A stretch of 64,000 bases of DNA, from positions 1,257,980 through 1,321,979 of the forward strand of contig JAJVDF010000250.1 of assembly GCA_022410635.1 (NCBI GenBank), in the 5' to 3' direction. Shown here in pieces: positions 53,606-64,000 of this stretch. The notes below the pieces were generated by a model that was not told where the DNA came from, ran no database searches, and saw only the letters and a list, made by a program, of their open reading frames with translations. This DNA comes from Tretioscincus oriximinensis (lineage: Eukaryota; Chordata; Lepidosauria; Squamata; Gymnophthalmidae). Within the stretch, counting starts at the first letter, position 1. Each line of letters begins with the position of its first letter. The position numbers and the translations under genes are program-made.

Positions 53606-55014
53606 AAACATATAAGTGGCATTAACAAACAACTCTACTTCTTCAGATGCTAACTGGGATCCTTACTTTGGAATATCTGGTCCTTTTTCTTTTCTTCCAA
53701 CCATCTCTAACCCTGACAAGCATTGTTCCATCTTGTCACAGAGTAATGTCATTGCAAATTCATTTCTCTGTCAAAGGAGTAGAAACTATCCAATGAGCTT
53801 TGGCTTTTTTGTCAAAGTCTAGGTTTCCATTTGAAAACGTTCCATGTAATAGAGAACTTTCTTCAGTTCTTGCCATTTCAGACAAGAACAAAGAGATTTT
53901 GCAAGTGTACATTGATATTTACCTAACTGCAGCTGGTTCTTTTCAACAGAATGAAATAGTTAAGTTGAAATAGACACTATATTAATTAGGCTGCAAACAT
54001 TAATCCTTGTGCCTTAAAGATTCAAATTACAAAGACTCTAATGGAAACTGTATGCATAGTTTTGAGGACAGCAACAGCTGAACAGTAAGGCATTGGGGCA
54101 AATTGGGTATTATTTGCAATTCATATAATTCAAAGTGGCCTGTTAAAAGCAATCATGCTAAAATTTCATATAAATAATTTAAATAGTGAGTGCCAATAGA
54201 AACAAGAATGGGTGCTGTTAACTGTTAAAGATGTGCCAAATTCGATTTACATGCAAAACTTTCATCACATATTCATGATCTTGGATGCTCGCATAGAACT
54301 TAATACAAAATTTTCATTCATGCACATGTCTAGGTGTTGGCCTAATCAACAAATCCATCAATGAATGGATTTCATTCATTGGCTAAATTTATTGGTTAAA
54401 TTTTATTCAATGTTTAAATAATATTAATAAAAGCATTGAATACCACTGATATTTTATTATTGCCAGCACTGAATATAATCTTAAAATAATTATAAAGTTC
54501 TTAAAACAGGGATATTTATATTAATCTAAAAGGGGAAGAAAAAGAGTGAATCTATGATGAGAGTGATGATGATGATTTTATTTTATATAATATTGTGTTT
54601 TTATATATTGTTTTATATATTATGTTACATATAGTATTTTGGAATTTTGTATATTATTTAAATTTGGGTTTGTTTTAATATATTGTAATGTTTATATTGT
54701 TTGTTGACCTTTTTATACTCTATAAAAATAATTTTGTACAAAAAAATAATTTGATGTGTAACATATATGTAAAATTATTTATATTATAAACCAAAGATAC
54801 CAAACTGGTGCCCCCCCAGATGTGTCTGGACCACATTTTTGTGTTAAAAATAGGCCTATCAATATTTATGTATTCATTGGACTTACATATCACAGATTTT
54901 AGATTCTCTGTGTTGTTTGCAAGTAAAATATGAACTCAAAGTAAATAGAAAAAATAACAACTATAACTTATTATTAGGGTATTTTATAACACTGACAGCT
55001 CTTTTTCATTTTTA
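53606..55014. other. Very AT-rich spacer
   Basis: 54560-54780 is nearly all A/T with TATATTATTT words and a short GAT repeat near 54560. No gene recognised. Confidence 0.45.
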
Positions 55015-55105
55015 TTATTTAATTTTATTTATTTGTATTTCTATAGCATCTTATACCAAAATATCTCAGGATGGTTGACAATGAAAACCAAATTAATTAA
55101 TTAGA
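55015..55105 (-). mobile_element. LINE tail fragment
   Basis: TTTATTTATTTGTATTTCTATAGCATCTTATACC...ATATCTCAGGATGGTTGACAATGAAAACC corresponds to the tail seen at 20888-21010 and 38855-38905. Confidence 0.5.
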
Positions 55106-57125
55106 TTGTTACAAACGCCAGCACTCAAATCTACCAGTTGCAGGACAAAATCCCTGTGTCGGTCACGTATCCCCCATCACTGGAACAATGGTCTTTGTGG
55201 TGGAGACAAAGTGGTTGAAGTATGTGGAAATATGTTGGAAAGGTTTCTGAGAGATCTACATAAGCCTTTCCCTAATACTAACGCTTTTGGATCCCCACCA
55301 GATCAGTCTCTTACTCAACCATTGAATTGTAAATTTTATTATGGGCTGTTCTGATATTAAACAACAAACACTGAGCCTATCTGCTCCAGCAATCTCATCA
55401 TCTGGATCCCAAGAGGGAGTTGGGACTGGAAGGAGAAAGAGGAAGAAGAATTAAGCCCTGATACAGTAAAAAATGAGATCACAAGGAGGAAAGAGAAATG
55501 TTTCTACAAATTGCTGAATTTTTTTGTACAAAGGTTCTTTAAAAATAAATAGCCAAAATAGTCAGAATAGTCAGAATGGTTTGCCACTGCTGATTTCCAG
55601 GTAAAGGCTAAAGTTTGAAATAGCAATCTTTTTTTCCAGGCATAGTCCATTACCATGCCGTTAAAATAAAAAGCTGAGTGTTAAAGATAGAAGCAAAGAA
55701 GGGAAATCTTTCTAGGTTTTCCTGGCACACAGATCACAATGGGGAAATTCCAATTAGGATCAACATTACACTTTTAGTCAATATATATTCCTTATATTAA
55801 CATGGTATTAACTTATTCCATATATCAACCGTGTATTCCTTATATCACTTAGAATGCAGACAAGAAAATCTGAAAGTAGACATGTATCAGTGGATAGAGG
55901 ATTTGTATCTTCTTAAAAGAAAGCTCGCCTTCTTGCATCCGAGTTCTTTTTCAATGGCTTTCATATCTGTCTTTCACCCTTTTCCAGATAAACCAGATCA
56001 TGTCAGTGTGCCCATCAGTGATCATAAATCCATCATTCTGCAACACGCTGTGCAAAGTGCTCTAACACAAAACACGAGGCAGCCATCTGCTTACCGTGTA
56101 TGATTGCTGTACTTTGAAGGGGGAAAAATGCTGCTTCCAGCACTTAACTGTGATTAGCTGTAACTTATGATGCTTGTTGTAGCTCAGTCCTCTGCTGGGT
56201 AATTACTAGTGAAAGGAACCTTGGGAATGCCTGAAGACTAGGAGCAACTCATTGGCAAAGACATATATTTGTGGAAAGCACTTCAAATTCAGCAAATCTC
56301 TTTGCACAGAAGAGAAGATACAAGGCAGGGCCAGAGCGTTGAGTTCTCAGGGAATGTTGATCTTTTGTGTCGAATACTCCAAGGTCTGCTCCGTGGAGCT
56401 TGAAGGGCTGGTTTCCTTTCTCCCTGGCAAAACATTCTTTGATTAAAAGAGGAAAGGTTTTAATTGCTCCCTCTGTCACAGGCCCAAGTCCGCAATTTAT
56501 TTTTCCAGTAGTTGCATCTGTCTTTTATTGGCTCCTTGGCGGGCACCTCTGCTGGCTACACAATACTATTTTCTGTTCTGTCTCCCAGGCTGCTATGGGG
56601 ATGGGTGTTGGCTGGATCTGGAATGCATCGTGGCCTTATAGCTATTTTATGCCCTGTTATAAATTTTGAGGGCATACTTTCATTCAAGGTTCTGCGCAGT
56701 GCAATATCCAACATATATTCTGCTTTATTGAGATCTTTCATTAAAATGTTGGATACTTGGTTAAGGGAGATGATTTACCTGTATTTAATCCCTGAAGTCT
56801 CAAGGCACATATATTCCTGGTCGAGTAAATTCCATTTTCTTTTTTTCTCTTTTTTTTAACCAAGGAAATAGCACCTCAAATTTCTATAACCCTAGAAAGA
56901 AAATCATCTGAAGTTTCGAACTTAAATTTTTACTGAAGTATTTTTGTGGCTTCTTTAAAAGTTGCGTAGATTTGCTTTTTGATGATCATAGAAACCGTCA
57001 TACAGAAGTCTGAACAGCAATAACAACAACAAAATTTCAAGATGTTTGGAAAGAATTGCTTATTCAATGTATTTATCTGTACATATTTCATGAAACATAT
57101 TAGAATTAAGTAATTATATTTTCTT
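55106..57125. other. Unique sequence, nothing recognised
   Basis: Several frames of 60-115 codons (55106-55354, 55831-56103, 56367-56859) have no known domain. 55900-56130 and 56240-56700 are transposon-free by eye. I see no splice-bounded exon. Confidence 0.4.
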
Positions 57126-57133
57126 GTTTAAGA
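57126..57133. repeat. 8-bp target duplication (GTTTAAGA), left
   Basis: Matches GCTTAAGA at 57746-57753 at 7 of 8 positions; hAT-type duplication. Confidence 0.8.
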
Positions 57134-57745
57134 TAGGGTTGCCATATGTTCCAGGTTTGGGGGACTAAAATATAATCCCAGTTTGGGGGACTAAAATATA
57201 GTCCCCTCCGGGTTTTAAGATAAAATCCCGGATTGTTACATTCCCCGATGCTGCATTGGGGAATATAAAAATGCAGGATTTTAAAGGAAAAGGAGCCGTC
57301 AGAGCTGACAGCTGCAGCCCGACAACGCTTTCCGGGGTCCTGGAAGGAACCTTGGAGTGTGCCATAGCTGCTCCAATGTTGTAGGAGGGGTTTCGTGCCT
57401 GCTGTCAAGCAAAGTGTGCCAACTCACCTCCAGTAGAGCAAAAACGCCTGGGTTTGTGACAGGAGGACAGCTCTGTTCTCCTGTCACAAACCCAGGCGTT
57501 TTTCCTCCGCTGGAGGCAAGTTGGCGTGCTTTGTCTAAAAGCAGGCAGGAAATCCCGCCTACAGCATTGGAGCAGCTATGCACACACACACGTGCAAACA
57601 CGGACGCTTGTAGTGAGACAGGCAGAACCTCTCTTCTGCCTGTCTCACCGCAAGCATCCGTGTTTGCGCGCGTGTGTGCACGCCCGTGCACGCACCCCCA
57701 CCCCACCCCATCCTGGTTTTGGGCTGCCAAAATATGGCAGCCCTA
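57134..57745. mobile_element. hAT MITE with three internal hairpins, copy B (612 bp)
   Basis: Inverted relative to 42041-42645. Ends TAGGGTTGCCATAT / ATATGGCAGCCCTA. The same three palindromes are present, the largest at 57416-57529 (TGCCAACTCACCTCC / GGAGGCAAGTTGGCG with a GGGTTTGTGACAGGAG stem). The CACGCACG-rich end is here at the right. Substitutions relative to copy A are often compensatory in appearance within the stems. No coding capacity beyond palindrome frames. Confidence 0.92.
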
Positions 57746-57753
57746 GCTTAAGA

Positions 57754-58333
57754 ACATTTATTGTTCAGACCATAAGCCACACCTGAAAAAAGATCTCACT
57801 TCCAAATTCCAGGAGCTTAATATGGTAACAGGGAATGTGAAGGAAACAACTATATTTATAATTTTTAAAGAGTTTTTACTGTAGCTGACAAAGCAAAGGT
57901 GTCTTTTGGAATCTGTTTCAATACGGTTGTGGAAATCTACATGACTGCCACTTTGAACAAGATGTGGAACACTAGGCCAGGTACAAATTTAGAGCAAGGT
58001 AGAGAGCAAAGCAGGCTACTGATTGCTTAGGGTACCTGCTCACAAGATTTTCTTAGCTGGTTCTTGCCGGGATGTTGCAACAAAAGACTAACCCTTTTAT
58101 CTACTCTTCTCTTCCTCATATATTTGGCTACAAACCCCAGGATGCTTTGCAAGTGTACACTCCCAGGCTCTGTTTCTCTTCTGTCAATGGCTGCACAGAG
58201 AGAGAGCGATGAGATTAAAAAAAAAATCTTTGAGGCTGCAATGAGGTTTTTAATAATAAATGCAAGTCTTTTGCTCTCAGAAAAGGCAAGACTGTGGGTT
58301 TCAGAAAATTTCACAGTTCTGTCTGTATGATCT
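57754..58333. other. Spacer, nothing recognised
   Basis: No repeat assigned. Frames at 58027-58330 overlap on both strands and have no domain. Confidence 0.35.
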
Positions 58334-58342
58334 GGTTCTGAT

Positions 58343-58741
58343 TAGGCTGGCCAGATGCCCCCTTTTGGGGGGGGAACCCGGTTTTGGGGTGTCTGCCCCG
58401 ACCTCCCAAGCCCTCCCACCATTTCCCCGGTTTTTGCTGAGGAAAAAATTATTTTTTTAAATCACTGCACGACCACTAGGGGATTTTGGCAACCGGCGGC
58501 AGCTCCTGAAGGCACCCTCCGCTCCTTAAAAAATAAAAAAATTCTGATGCACTTCAAAAATTATCATACAGTTTAAAAATTCTCACACACTTAAAAAAAT
58601 TCTCACATGCTTCACAGATTTCTCGGGAGGGAATTTCGGAAGGGAATGCATGTTGGTGGGTAATTTGCATATTTATGAACAAGCAAATTAGCATGAATAT
58701 TAATTAGACCGGTTTGGGCCTCAGAAAATCTGGTCAGTCTA
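58343..58741. mobile_element. hAT-like MITE, 399 bp
   Basis: Ends TAGGCTGGCCAGAT and ATCTGGTCAGTCTA are inverted repeats; flanks GGTTCTGAT (58334-58342) and GGTTATGAT (58742-58750) match at 8 of 9 positions. The left end (CCCCTTTTGGGGGGGG...CCCGGTTTTGGGG) resembles the shorter MITE at 39978. The interior has three related AAAAATTCTCACA-type repeats (58545-58610). No coding capacity. Confidence 0.78.
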
Positions 58742-58750
58742 GGTTATGAT

Positions 58751-59865
58751 GAAAGTATGGCACTCTTTTCTAAGGACTAAAAATTAAACAACTAGGAAGA
58801 AAACCTGGAATATTGGACCTTCCTAACGCTACTGTTTCTGGGACACCACAATAATGAGAGGCAAACCTCCTGTTATCACAGCACAATAGCATGAAAAAGC
58901 CCTCATCTGGAATCACCCAAAATGTGAAAAAGCAGAGAAACCCTCAATCTATTTAGCTTCTGTAGTTGGATATTGGTGACACCATGTAAAACCAGAGCCT
59001 TTTATTTATATATTTAAATGTGAGAATGTCTGACTGTGGATAATTACTAAGGAAGTCACTCTACCTAGCAAATTGTTAAGCCAAGATGGATCAAGATAAC
59101 ATGTAGTAGGCTAGATTGCTGTATGAATCTTTTTTCATCCTTAGGTGTCAAAACTGAAATTAATACTACAAAACCAGGTGAGGTAGCTTACTGGGCCACT
59201 CCTAAGTTTCCAAGGATTCCAATATTAGTTTTCTAGAAACTGAAGAAAATAATTTCTTAATCACTTGGAATAAGTGGTTAAGGATACTGCACCTGCCATG
59301 GTCTGCTCAAACATATGCTGGCTGGCCTCCACTTTAAATACTGGAAAATATTCAGTGAGGAAAGGACCATGATACCTTCAATTATTCAAATGCCCAGGCA
59401 AGAGAAAATATATTCTGGGGTATTTGGTTTTCTTGGCTTCTGCTTTTTGCATTTACTACTGCAAATTTGCAATACTACTATTTGCATTTTGTAGTATTAT
59501 TACTGCACTGCATGACACTTTGATTATCAGGTTGCATTATAGATGAACATCATGCTTTCATTTCTACAGACATTCCATGTTAAATACGCCTTTGCAATGG
59601 CAGGTAACATAAGTACAGCAGGAGGAACAGTGAGGCAACTGGCATCTGTGAAACATCTTAGTTCCATCTTGCCCCTTAGGTGTTGGCATAATCTGTAAAC
59701 ACAAAAAAGGCACATTCTTCATGTTCCACTTCCAGTCATGCTGGTCAACGGTAAGTAGGCAAGAATGGATTCATTCTACTAGCATATGAATGTTAAACAT
59801 ATGGCTGGCATAAATGGCATAGATGAGATAATGAATGCTTTATGCAACTTCCATAATCAGCTAAC
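58751..59865. other. Unique sequence, nothing recognised
   Basis: AT-rich, no gene or repeat assigned. Confidence 0.4.
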
Positions 59866-60025
59866 AGAAGGAGGAAGAGGAAGGAGGAGGAGGGGAAGAG
59901 TAGGAGAAAGAGGAAGAGGGATTCTTTCTACCCAGATTTTCTCAACCCAAAGGCAATCAAAGAAAATTACATAACAGTCTGTTCTTCTCTTCGGTAGGCT
60001 TCCAGGTAAGAATCTGACACTCTAA
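59866..60025 (-). mobile_element. SINE 3' part with purine-rich tail
   Basis: A GGAGGAAGAGGAAGG-type tail (59868-59920) is followed by GATTCTTTCTACCCAGATTTTCTCAACCCAAAGG, as in the body of GAA/CTT-tailed SINEs. The head is reduced to CTTCCAGGTAAGAATCTGACACTCTAAGC. Confidence 0.5.
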
Positions 60026-60035
60026 GCACAACAAA

Positions 60036-60335
60036 AAACTAGGAAGGAAGGAAGGAACTGGCTTTATACCCCACTTTCATTGTACAGAGTGGCTGACAGA
60101 GTTAATTTTCACTTGAAGGCTTACATCAATTTTATCTTCCCCACCAGTTTAATGATGGTTCTCTTTAATCTAATTGAAATGCAGATTACAAATCTGCATT
60201 TCATTTGAATAACTGAGTTGCCTTAGCTGTAGGCTAGGAACGGGCGCTCAACCCTCTCCATGCCTGACACAGGGATTCAAGACCGGATCTCCTAGTTTAG
60301 AGACCGACTCTTACTGATTACGCCATTGGTGCCTA
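60036..60335 (-). mobile_element. tRNA-headed SINE, near full length
   Basis: Tail AGGAAGGAAGGAAGG, body TTTATACCCCACTTTC, CACTTGAAGGCTTACATC, TTATCTTCCCCACC, TAGCTGTAGGCTAGG, and head (minus) with CTAAACTAGGAGATCCGGTC and TTGAATCCC. Same family as 51858-52172. It contains an extra 13-bp perfect hairpin (60175-60187 with 60191-60203) not seen in other copies. Confidence 0.72.
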
Positions 60336-60599
60336 CACTACAGGGGTATAGATCTGAAGTGCTTGGAAAGCTTCAAGGAGTTATTTGCATGCCCTGCTTC
60401 CTATTGGAAAAGCTGCACAGTTCACTGTGATTGAAAAGTAAAATGAGACTGGATTGAAAAATTGTACCCTCATTAAGGAACAACAACTTTTTTTGATAAT
60501 GCTTTTAATGGGAAAGCTTAGATTTGGACCAGTTCAATGAAGCTATGGCTATCATTGCTATTAACCAGGATGACAGCAAGTAGTGGTGACTTCAAAGGC

Positions 60600-61025
60600 C
60601 TGCTCTGGGAGTTTGCAAGCCAGGCCAGGAGTCCTGCTGGCTGCATCTCATCTAGCCCTGCATTCTAGTTCACACAGTGGCCCACCAATTGCAACTGGGC
60701 AGTGTCTCGAAGCAGAAGGCAAAACCTTCATCGGATCATAACTCCCTGCAAGTGGCAATTCAGGAATGCTGCTTCATCCCAGAGACAGTATCAAGGCATC
60801 TGTCCTAGTAGCTATTGATAACTTGGCTTCTATGAATTTGTCTATCCTATTGAAAAGCTACCCTGGTTGGTGGCTGCCACCACTGCTTATAAAAGTAAGT
60901 TCCATAAACCAATGACCCTCTGGATATATATACTTTTCTTTGTTCTAACTCTTCTGCATACCAGCTTTACAGAATGTCCCTTGTTCTAGTGCTAAACACC
61001 ATTTTTCAAGGCTGAAGAGACCTAG
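60600..61025 (-). mobile_element. Older CR1/L2-type LINE 3' end
   Basis: GCATCTCATCTAGCCCTGCATTCTAG, CACACAGTGGCCCACCAATTGCAACTGGGCAG, GCTTCATCCCAGAGACAG and GGCTTCTATGAATTTGTCTATCC are the reverse complement of the family's C-terminal and 3' end. It extends further 5' than other minus copies (to a TGTTCTAGTGCTAAACACC region). Decayed. Confidence 0.7.
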
Positions 61026-61061
61026 ATGTTGCAACCTGATTTTATAAAGGACACGTTCTAG

Positions 61062-62102
61062 CTTCGTGTGCACTTCGTTTGCTGACGACACTAAACTGTT
61101 CAGGGTAGTGAAAACTGAAAATGATTGTAAGGCACTCCAGAGTTAATTATTGAAATTGGGTGAGTGGGCATCAAAGTGGCAAATGCACTTCAACTTAAGC
61201 AAGTGCAAGGTCATGCATATTGGGGCAAAGAACCCAAACTACTCCTACCAGCTGATGGGAACCAAGCTTTCTGTGGCCGAGCAAGAAAAGGATCTTGGGG
61301 TGTTAGTGGACAATTCAATGAAAATGTCAACCCAGTGTGCAGCAGCNGCAAAAAAGGCAAATTCCATGTTGGGGATAATTAGGAAAGAAAGTCAGCAAAT
61401 GTTGTTTTGCCTCTTTATAAATCTGTGGTGAGGCCACATTTGGAATACTGTGTTCAATTCTGGTCACCACATCTCAAGAGGGATATTTTGGAACTGGAGA
61501 AGGTGCAGAAAAGGNCAACAAAAATGATCAAGGGTCTGGAGCACCTCCCTTACGAAGCAAGGCTGCAACGTCTGGGCCTCTTCAGCCTGCCTTGAAAGGA
61601 GACGTTTGAGGGGTGATCTGATTGAAGTGTACAAAATCATGCATGGGATCGACAGGGTGAATAGAGAAAAAATGTTTTCTCTATCACACAACACAAGGAC
61701 CAGAGGGCACTCCTTAAAACTGTTGGGTAGAAAAGTAAGAACAGACAAAGGAAAGTATTTTTTCACCCAGAGGGTCATCGGCCTGTGGAATTTACTTCCT
61801 GAAGAGGTAGTGGTGGCTAACAGCTTGGATAGTTTCAAGACAGGACTAGACAGGTTTATGGACACTAAGGGTATAAATGGATACTAAGATAGTTGTCTGG
61901 ATGTCGCCTCCGGGATGGAGCAACAGGCAGGACTCTTGAAATACCATTTGCAGGGTGTCACGAACAGGAACGGCATATTTTGCTTTCCTCTGTTTGGACT
62001 GCCCAGGTGCCTCTGGTGGGCCTCTGTGTGACACAGAATGCTGGACTTGATGGGCTGTGGCCTGATCCCGTATGGCTTTTCTTATGTTCTTATGTTCTTA
62101 TG
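61062..62102 (+). mobile_element. CR1/L2-clade LINE, 3' kilobase including RT motif C
   Basis: Longest LINE of this lineage in the window. FADD (61078-61089), the RT catalytic motif, is intact, followed by LGEWASKWQMHFNLSKCKVMHIG...DLGVLVD, then VVRPHLEYCVQFWSPHL...LEKVQKR..KMIKG, RGDLIEVYKIMHGID and the NTRTRGHSLKLLGRK...DRFMDTKG C-terminus. It is broken by a stop at 61144-61146 and frameshifts near 61400 and 61595. The 3' end finishes CTTATGTTCTTATGTTCTTATG. 5' truncated just before motif C. Two undetermined bases (61347, 61515). Confidence 0.88.
61078..61887 (+). pseudogene. CR1/L2-type reverse-transcriptase C-terminal fragment
   Basis: From RT motif C (FADDTKL) to the C-terminus. In the intact family this part forms the RT palm end, thumb and the C-terminal region that precedes the 3' untranslated tail. 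One early stop and at least two frame changes separate three open pieces (61150-61431, 61407-61595, 61606-61887). The endonuclease and the first RT motifs are missing, so it is not functional. Confidence 0.82.
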
Positions 62103-63111
62103 ATGTTCTGCTGCTGTGCTCCCTATCCAAAGCGAGCTGCTGATGCAGATTAATCATTGAGGCATTTCTTCTATTCTCCTGTTCTTACCTTCCACTTATC
62201 TCACATCATTATCTCATCAGTTGAGTGGAGACTTAAATTTTCTATTCCTGTCACATTCAACCTATATGTTATTCTCTGTAGCAATTTCTAAAATAAACTA
62301 ATTCAACATTTGTACAAATGTCCCCTTCATACTTATTTATGTTAATAACTGCCTTCATTATACTGCTGGGTCAATTCATATTGTCCTTAAGCCATGTTCT
62401 GCTAGCAGTACACGCAGCCCTTTCCCCTTACATCTGAAACCATTTCTAGCAATTCTAAGTCATAGGCTGGATAAAATACTTTATCCACCTTATTTCTTTC
62501 CTTTCAAGTTAGCCTGCTGGAAGCCTGTACAATATCAGTTCCATTTATTGATCTCAGTTCTGTACTTGATTATTTGTGCTCAGCACCCTGGAATTTCAAG
62601 CAACCATTTCTCTGGGCTTCAAACCTGTCAAAATAATGCTTCTATTATTAACTCTACATTGCCTTTCCTAATCCTGGATTTAGACTTAAATATTGTTTTT
62701 TTTCCCAAGCTATTGTAACCAGCCATCTTCTGTTTAGGTAACTGTCATGTTTAAACATTCACATAACATGATTGAATGCCTTATTTATTTAGAATTAAAA
62801 TCCAGAGCTGGTACCTGCAAGTGGGATTTACTCAACAGTTAATGTATTTTGGAATATGAATGTGGAAACACTGAAAGACATGAGCTATAGTTGATAAATT
62901 CAAAAACAAGCAGTAAACCTCCAAAGTGGGAAAATAGACACAAGATACAAGAAAAAGCCTCAGCATTTGAAGGAAGGAACTCTGAGTGAAAATTAGTAAA
63001 CCGAGGCTGCATCTATCAGGCCATTTGTCAAGTCCTCTTGATCGGGGCAGGAGGACAAACATGCAAATGTACCCATTCACTCCTAATACCTAACAAAGGT
63101 GACCTTATGTT
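62103..63111. other. Unique sequence, nothing recognised
   Basis: AT-rich and even in composition. No gene or repeat assigned. Confidence 0.4.
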
Positions 63112-63888
63112 CTTTAAGTAAAGGTCTACTAAGCAACCAAATCCCAAATGGGGAGAATATAGGGAACAACAAACAGAACAGTCTCCCAAACAAAGGTGAG
63201 AACCAAAAACAACAGAATCAGCCAAGTATGAATGGTAATAAAAATATAAAATATATTCAGTTATATAAAATATAAACAATGGCCATATACAAAAGCCAAT
63301 GAATCAATACATAAAAACCTATCAATATAAATGGAGTAAAAAGTCCACAATGTAGGGGGTTAATAAAATGGAAAAAAAAGTCCAAATGTAGACTGGAGGG
63401 ACNNNNNNNNNNNNNNNNNNNNNNNNNNNNNNNNNNNNNNNNNNNNNNNNNNNNNNNNNNNNNNNNNNNNNNNNNNNNNNNNNNNNNNNNNNNNNNNNNN
63501 NNNNNNNNNNNNNNNNNNNNNNNNNNNNNNNNNNNNNNNNNNNNNNNNNNNNNNNNNNNNNNNNNNNNNNNNNNNNNNNNNNNNNNNNNNNNNNNNNNNN
63601 NNNNNNNNNNNNNNNNNNNNNNNNNNNNNNNNGTCCCTCCAGTCTACATTTGGACTTTTTTTTCCATTTTATTAACCCCCTACATTGTGGACTTTTTACT
63701 CCATTTATATTGATAGGTTTTTATGTATTGATTCATTGGCTTTTGTATATGGCCATTGTTTATATTTTATATAACTGAATATATTTTATATTTTTATTAC
63801 CATTCATACTTGGCTGATTCTGTTGTTTTTGGTTCTCACCTTTGTTTGGGAGACTGTTCTGTTTGTTGTTCCCTTTAAGTAAAGGTCT
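63112..63888. mobile_element. Fold-back insertion with gap at its centre
   Basis: A 16-bp direct repeat (CTTTAAGTAAAGGTCT at 63112-63127 and 63873-63888) bounds the insertion. Within it, 63161-63402 and 63633-63874 are perfect inverted copies (242 bp each, no mismatch seen), meeting at a run of 230 undetermined bases. A further 33 bp at 63128-63160 are outside the palindrome. Arms are AT-rich with ACATTGTGGAC and no coding domain. Family not recognised. Confidence 0.7.
63403..63632. other. Assembly gap (230 N)
   Basis: Undetermined bases at the exact centre of a perfect inverted repeat. The true sequence and length cannot be known from this window. Confidence 0.99.
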
Positions 63889-64000
63889 CCAAGGTTTTGT
63901 CAGGGTAGTCAACTATTGATCCCCATTTGGATGTACATGGGAGCTCATCAGGCAAAAATGCAGATGAAATTACTACTGCACATTGAATAGTAGTTCTGGA

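Noticed and set aside
56367..56859. Two overlapping plus-strand frames of 100 and 115 codons
   Set aside because: No recognisable domain, no splice-site support, and ordinary base composition; length expected by chance.

Overview
This is vertebrate intergenic DNA, most likely from a squamate reptile (lizard-type). It is AT-rich, and I recognise no host exons, conserved domains of host proteins, CpG island, tRNA/rRNA gene or CRISPR. The squamate inference rests on the mix of repeats: a BovB (RTE) LINE remnant with a typical BovB 3' end, several tRNA-headed SINEs of the Sauria/Squam type, CR1/L2-type LINE 3' ends finishing in the octamer-like CTTATGTT repeats, L1 fragments, a Penelope-like element (PLE) and many hAT-type MITEs. 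I cannot name the species. Nearly every long reading frame is either part of a transposon or translated microsatellite.

Layout. 0-5 kb: a GATA/GACA microsatellite repeat, then a complete 1.95-kb L1-derived insertion (1793-3742, minus) with a perfect 15-bp target duplication, whose single 472-codon frame has a catalytically complete endonuclease joined directly to the L1 C-terminal domain with no reverse transcriptase; a Sauria-type SINE follows. 5-20 kb: mostly unique AT-rich DNA with a long CTT/GAA tract, decayed SINEs, a CR1 scrap, a second ATCT/GTCT locus that shares a 46-bp identical flank with the first, and a 188-bp hAT MITE. 20-21 kb: a decayed L1 (minus) into which a G-rich hAT MITE and a LINE tail were inserted. 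25-32 kb: CR1/L2 copies, a 5'-truncated L1 3' end, and a BovB relic split by another insertion. 32-42 kb: mostly unique, possibly holding conserved non-coding elements, plus a palindromic block, one SINE, a CR1 scrap and a short MITE. 42-47.6 kb: three long fold-back elements, one of them a hAT MITE with three internal hairpins. 48-50.6 kb: a decayed PLE with RT, GIY-YIG endonuclease and repeated pseudo-LTR sequences carrying hammerhead-ribozyme-like cores. 51-62 kb: SINEs, CR1 copies and two more hAT MITEs, including a second copy of the three-hairpin element in the opposite orientation. 63.1-63.9 kb: a perfect 242-bp inverted repeat whose centre is an assembly gap and which is bounded by a 16-bp direct repeat.

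How the parts work together: the coding fragments are parts of LINE and PLE retrotransposition machinery, nearly all broken. SINEs and MITEs are non-autonomous and would depend on partner LINE RTs or transposases that are not encoded here. The only frame that looks open and enzymatically plausible is the L1 endonuclease frame. The most original observations are that RT-less L1 derivative (possible splice-like junction), the fold-back element at the gap, and the cluster of hairpin-forming MITEs.
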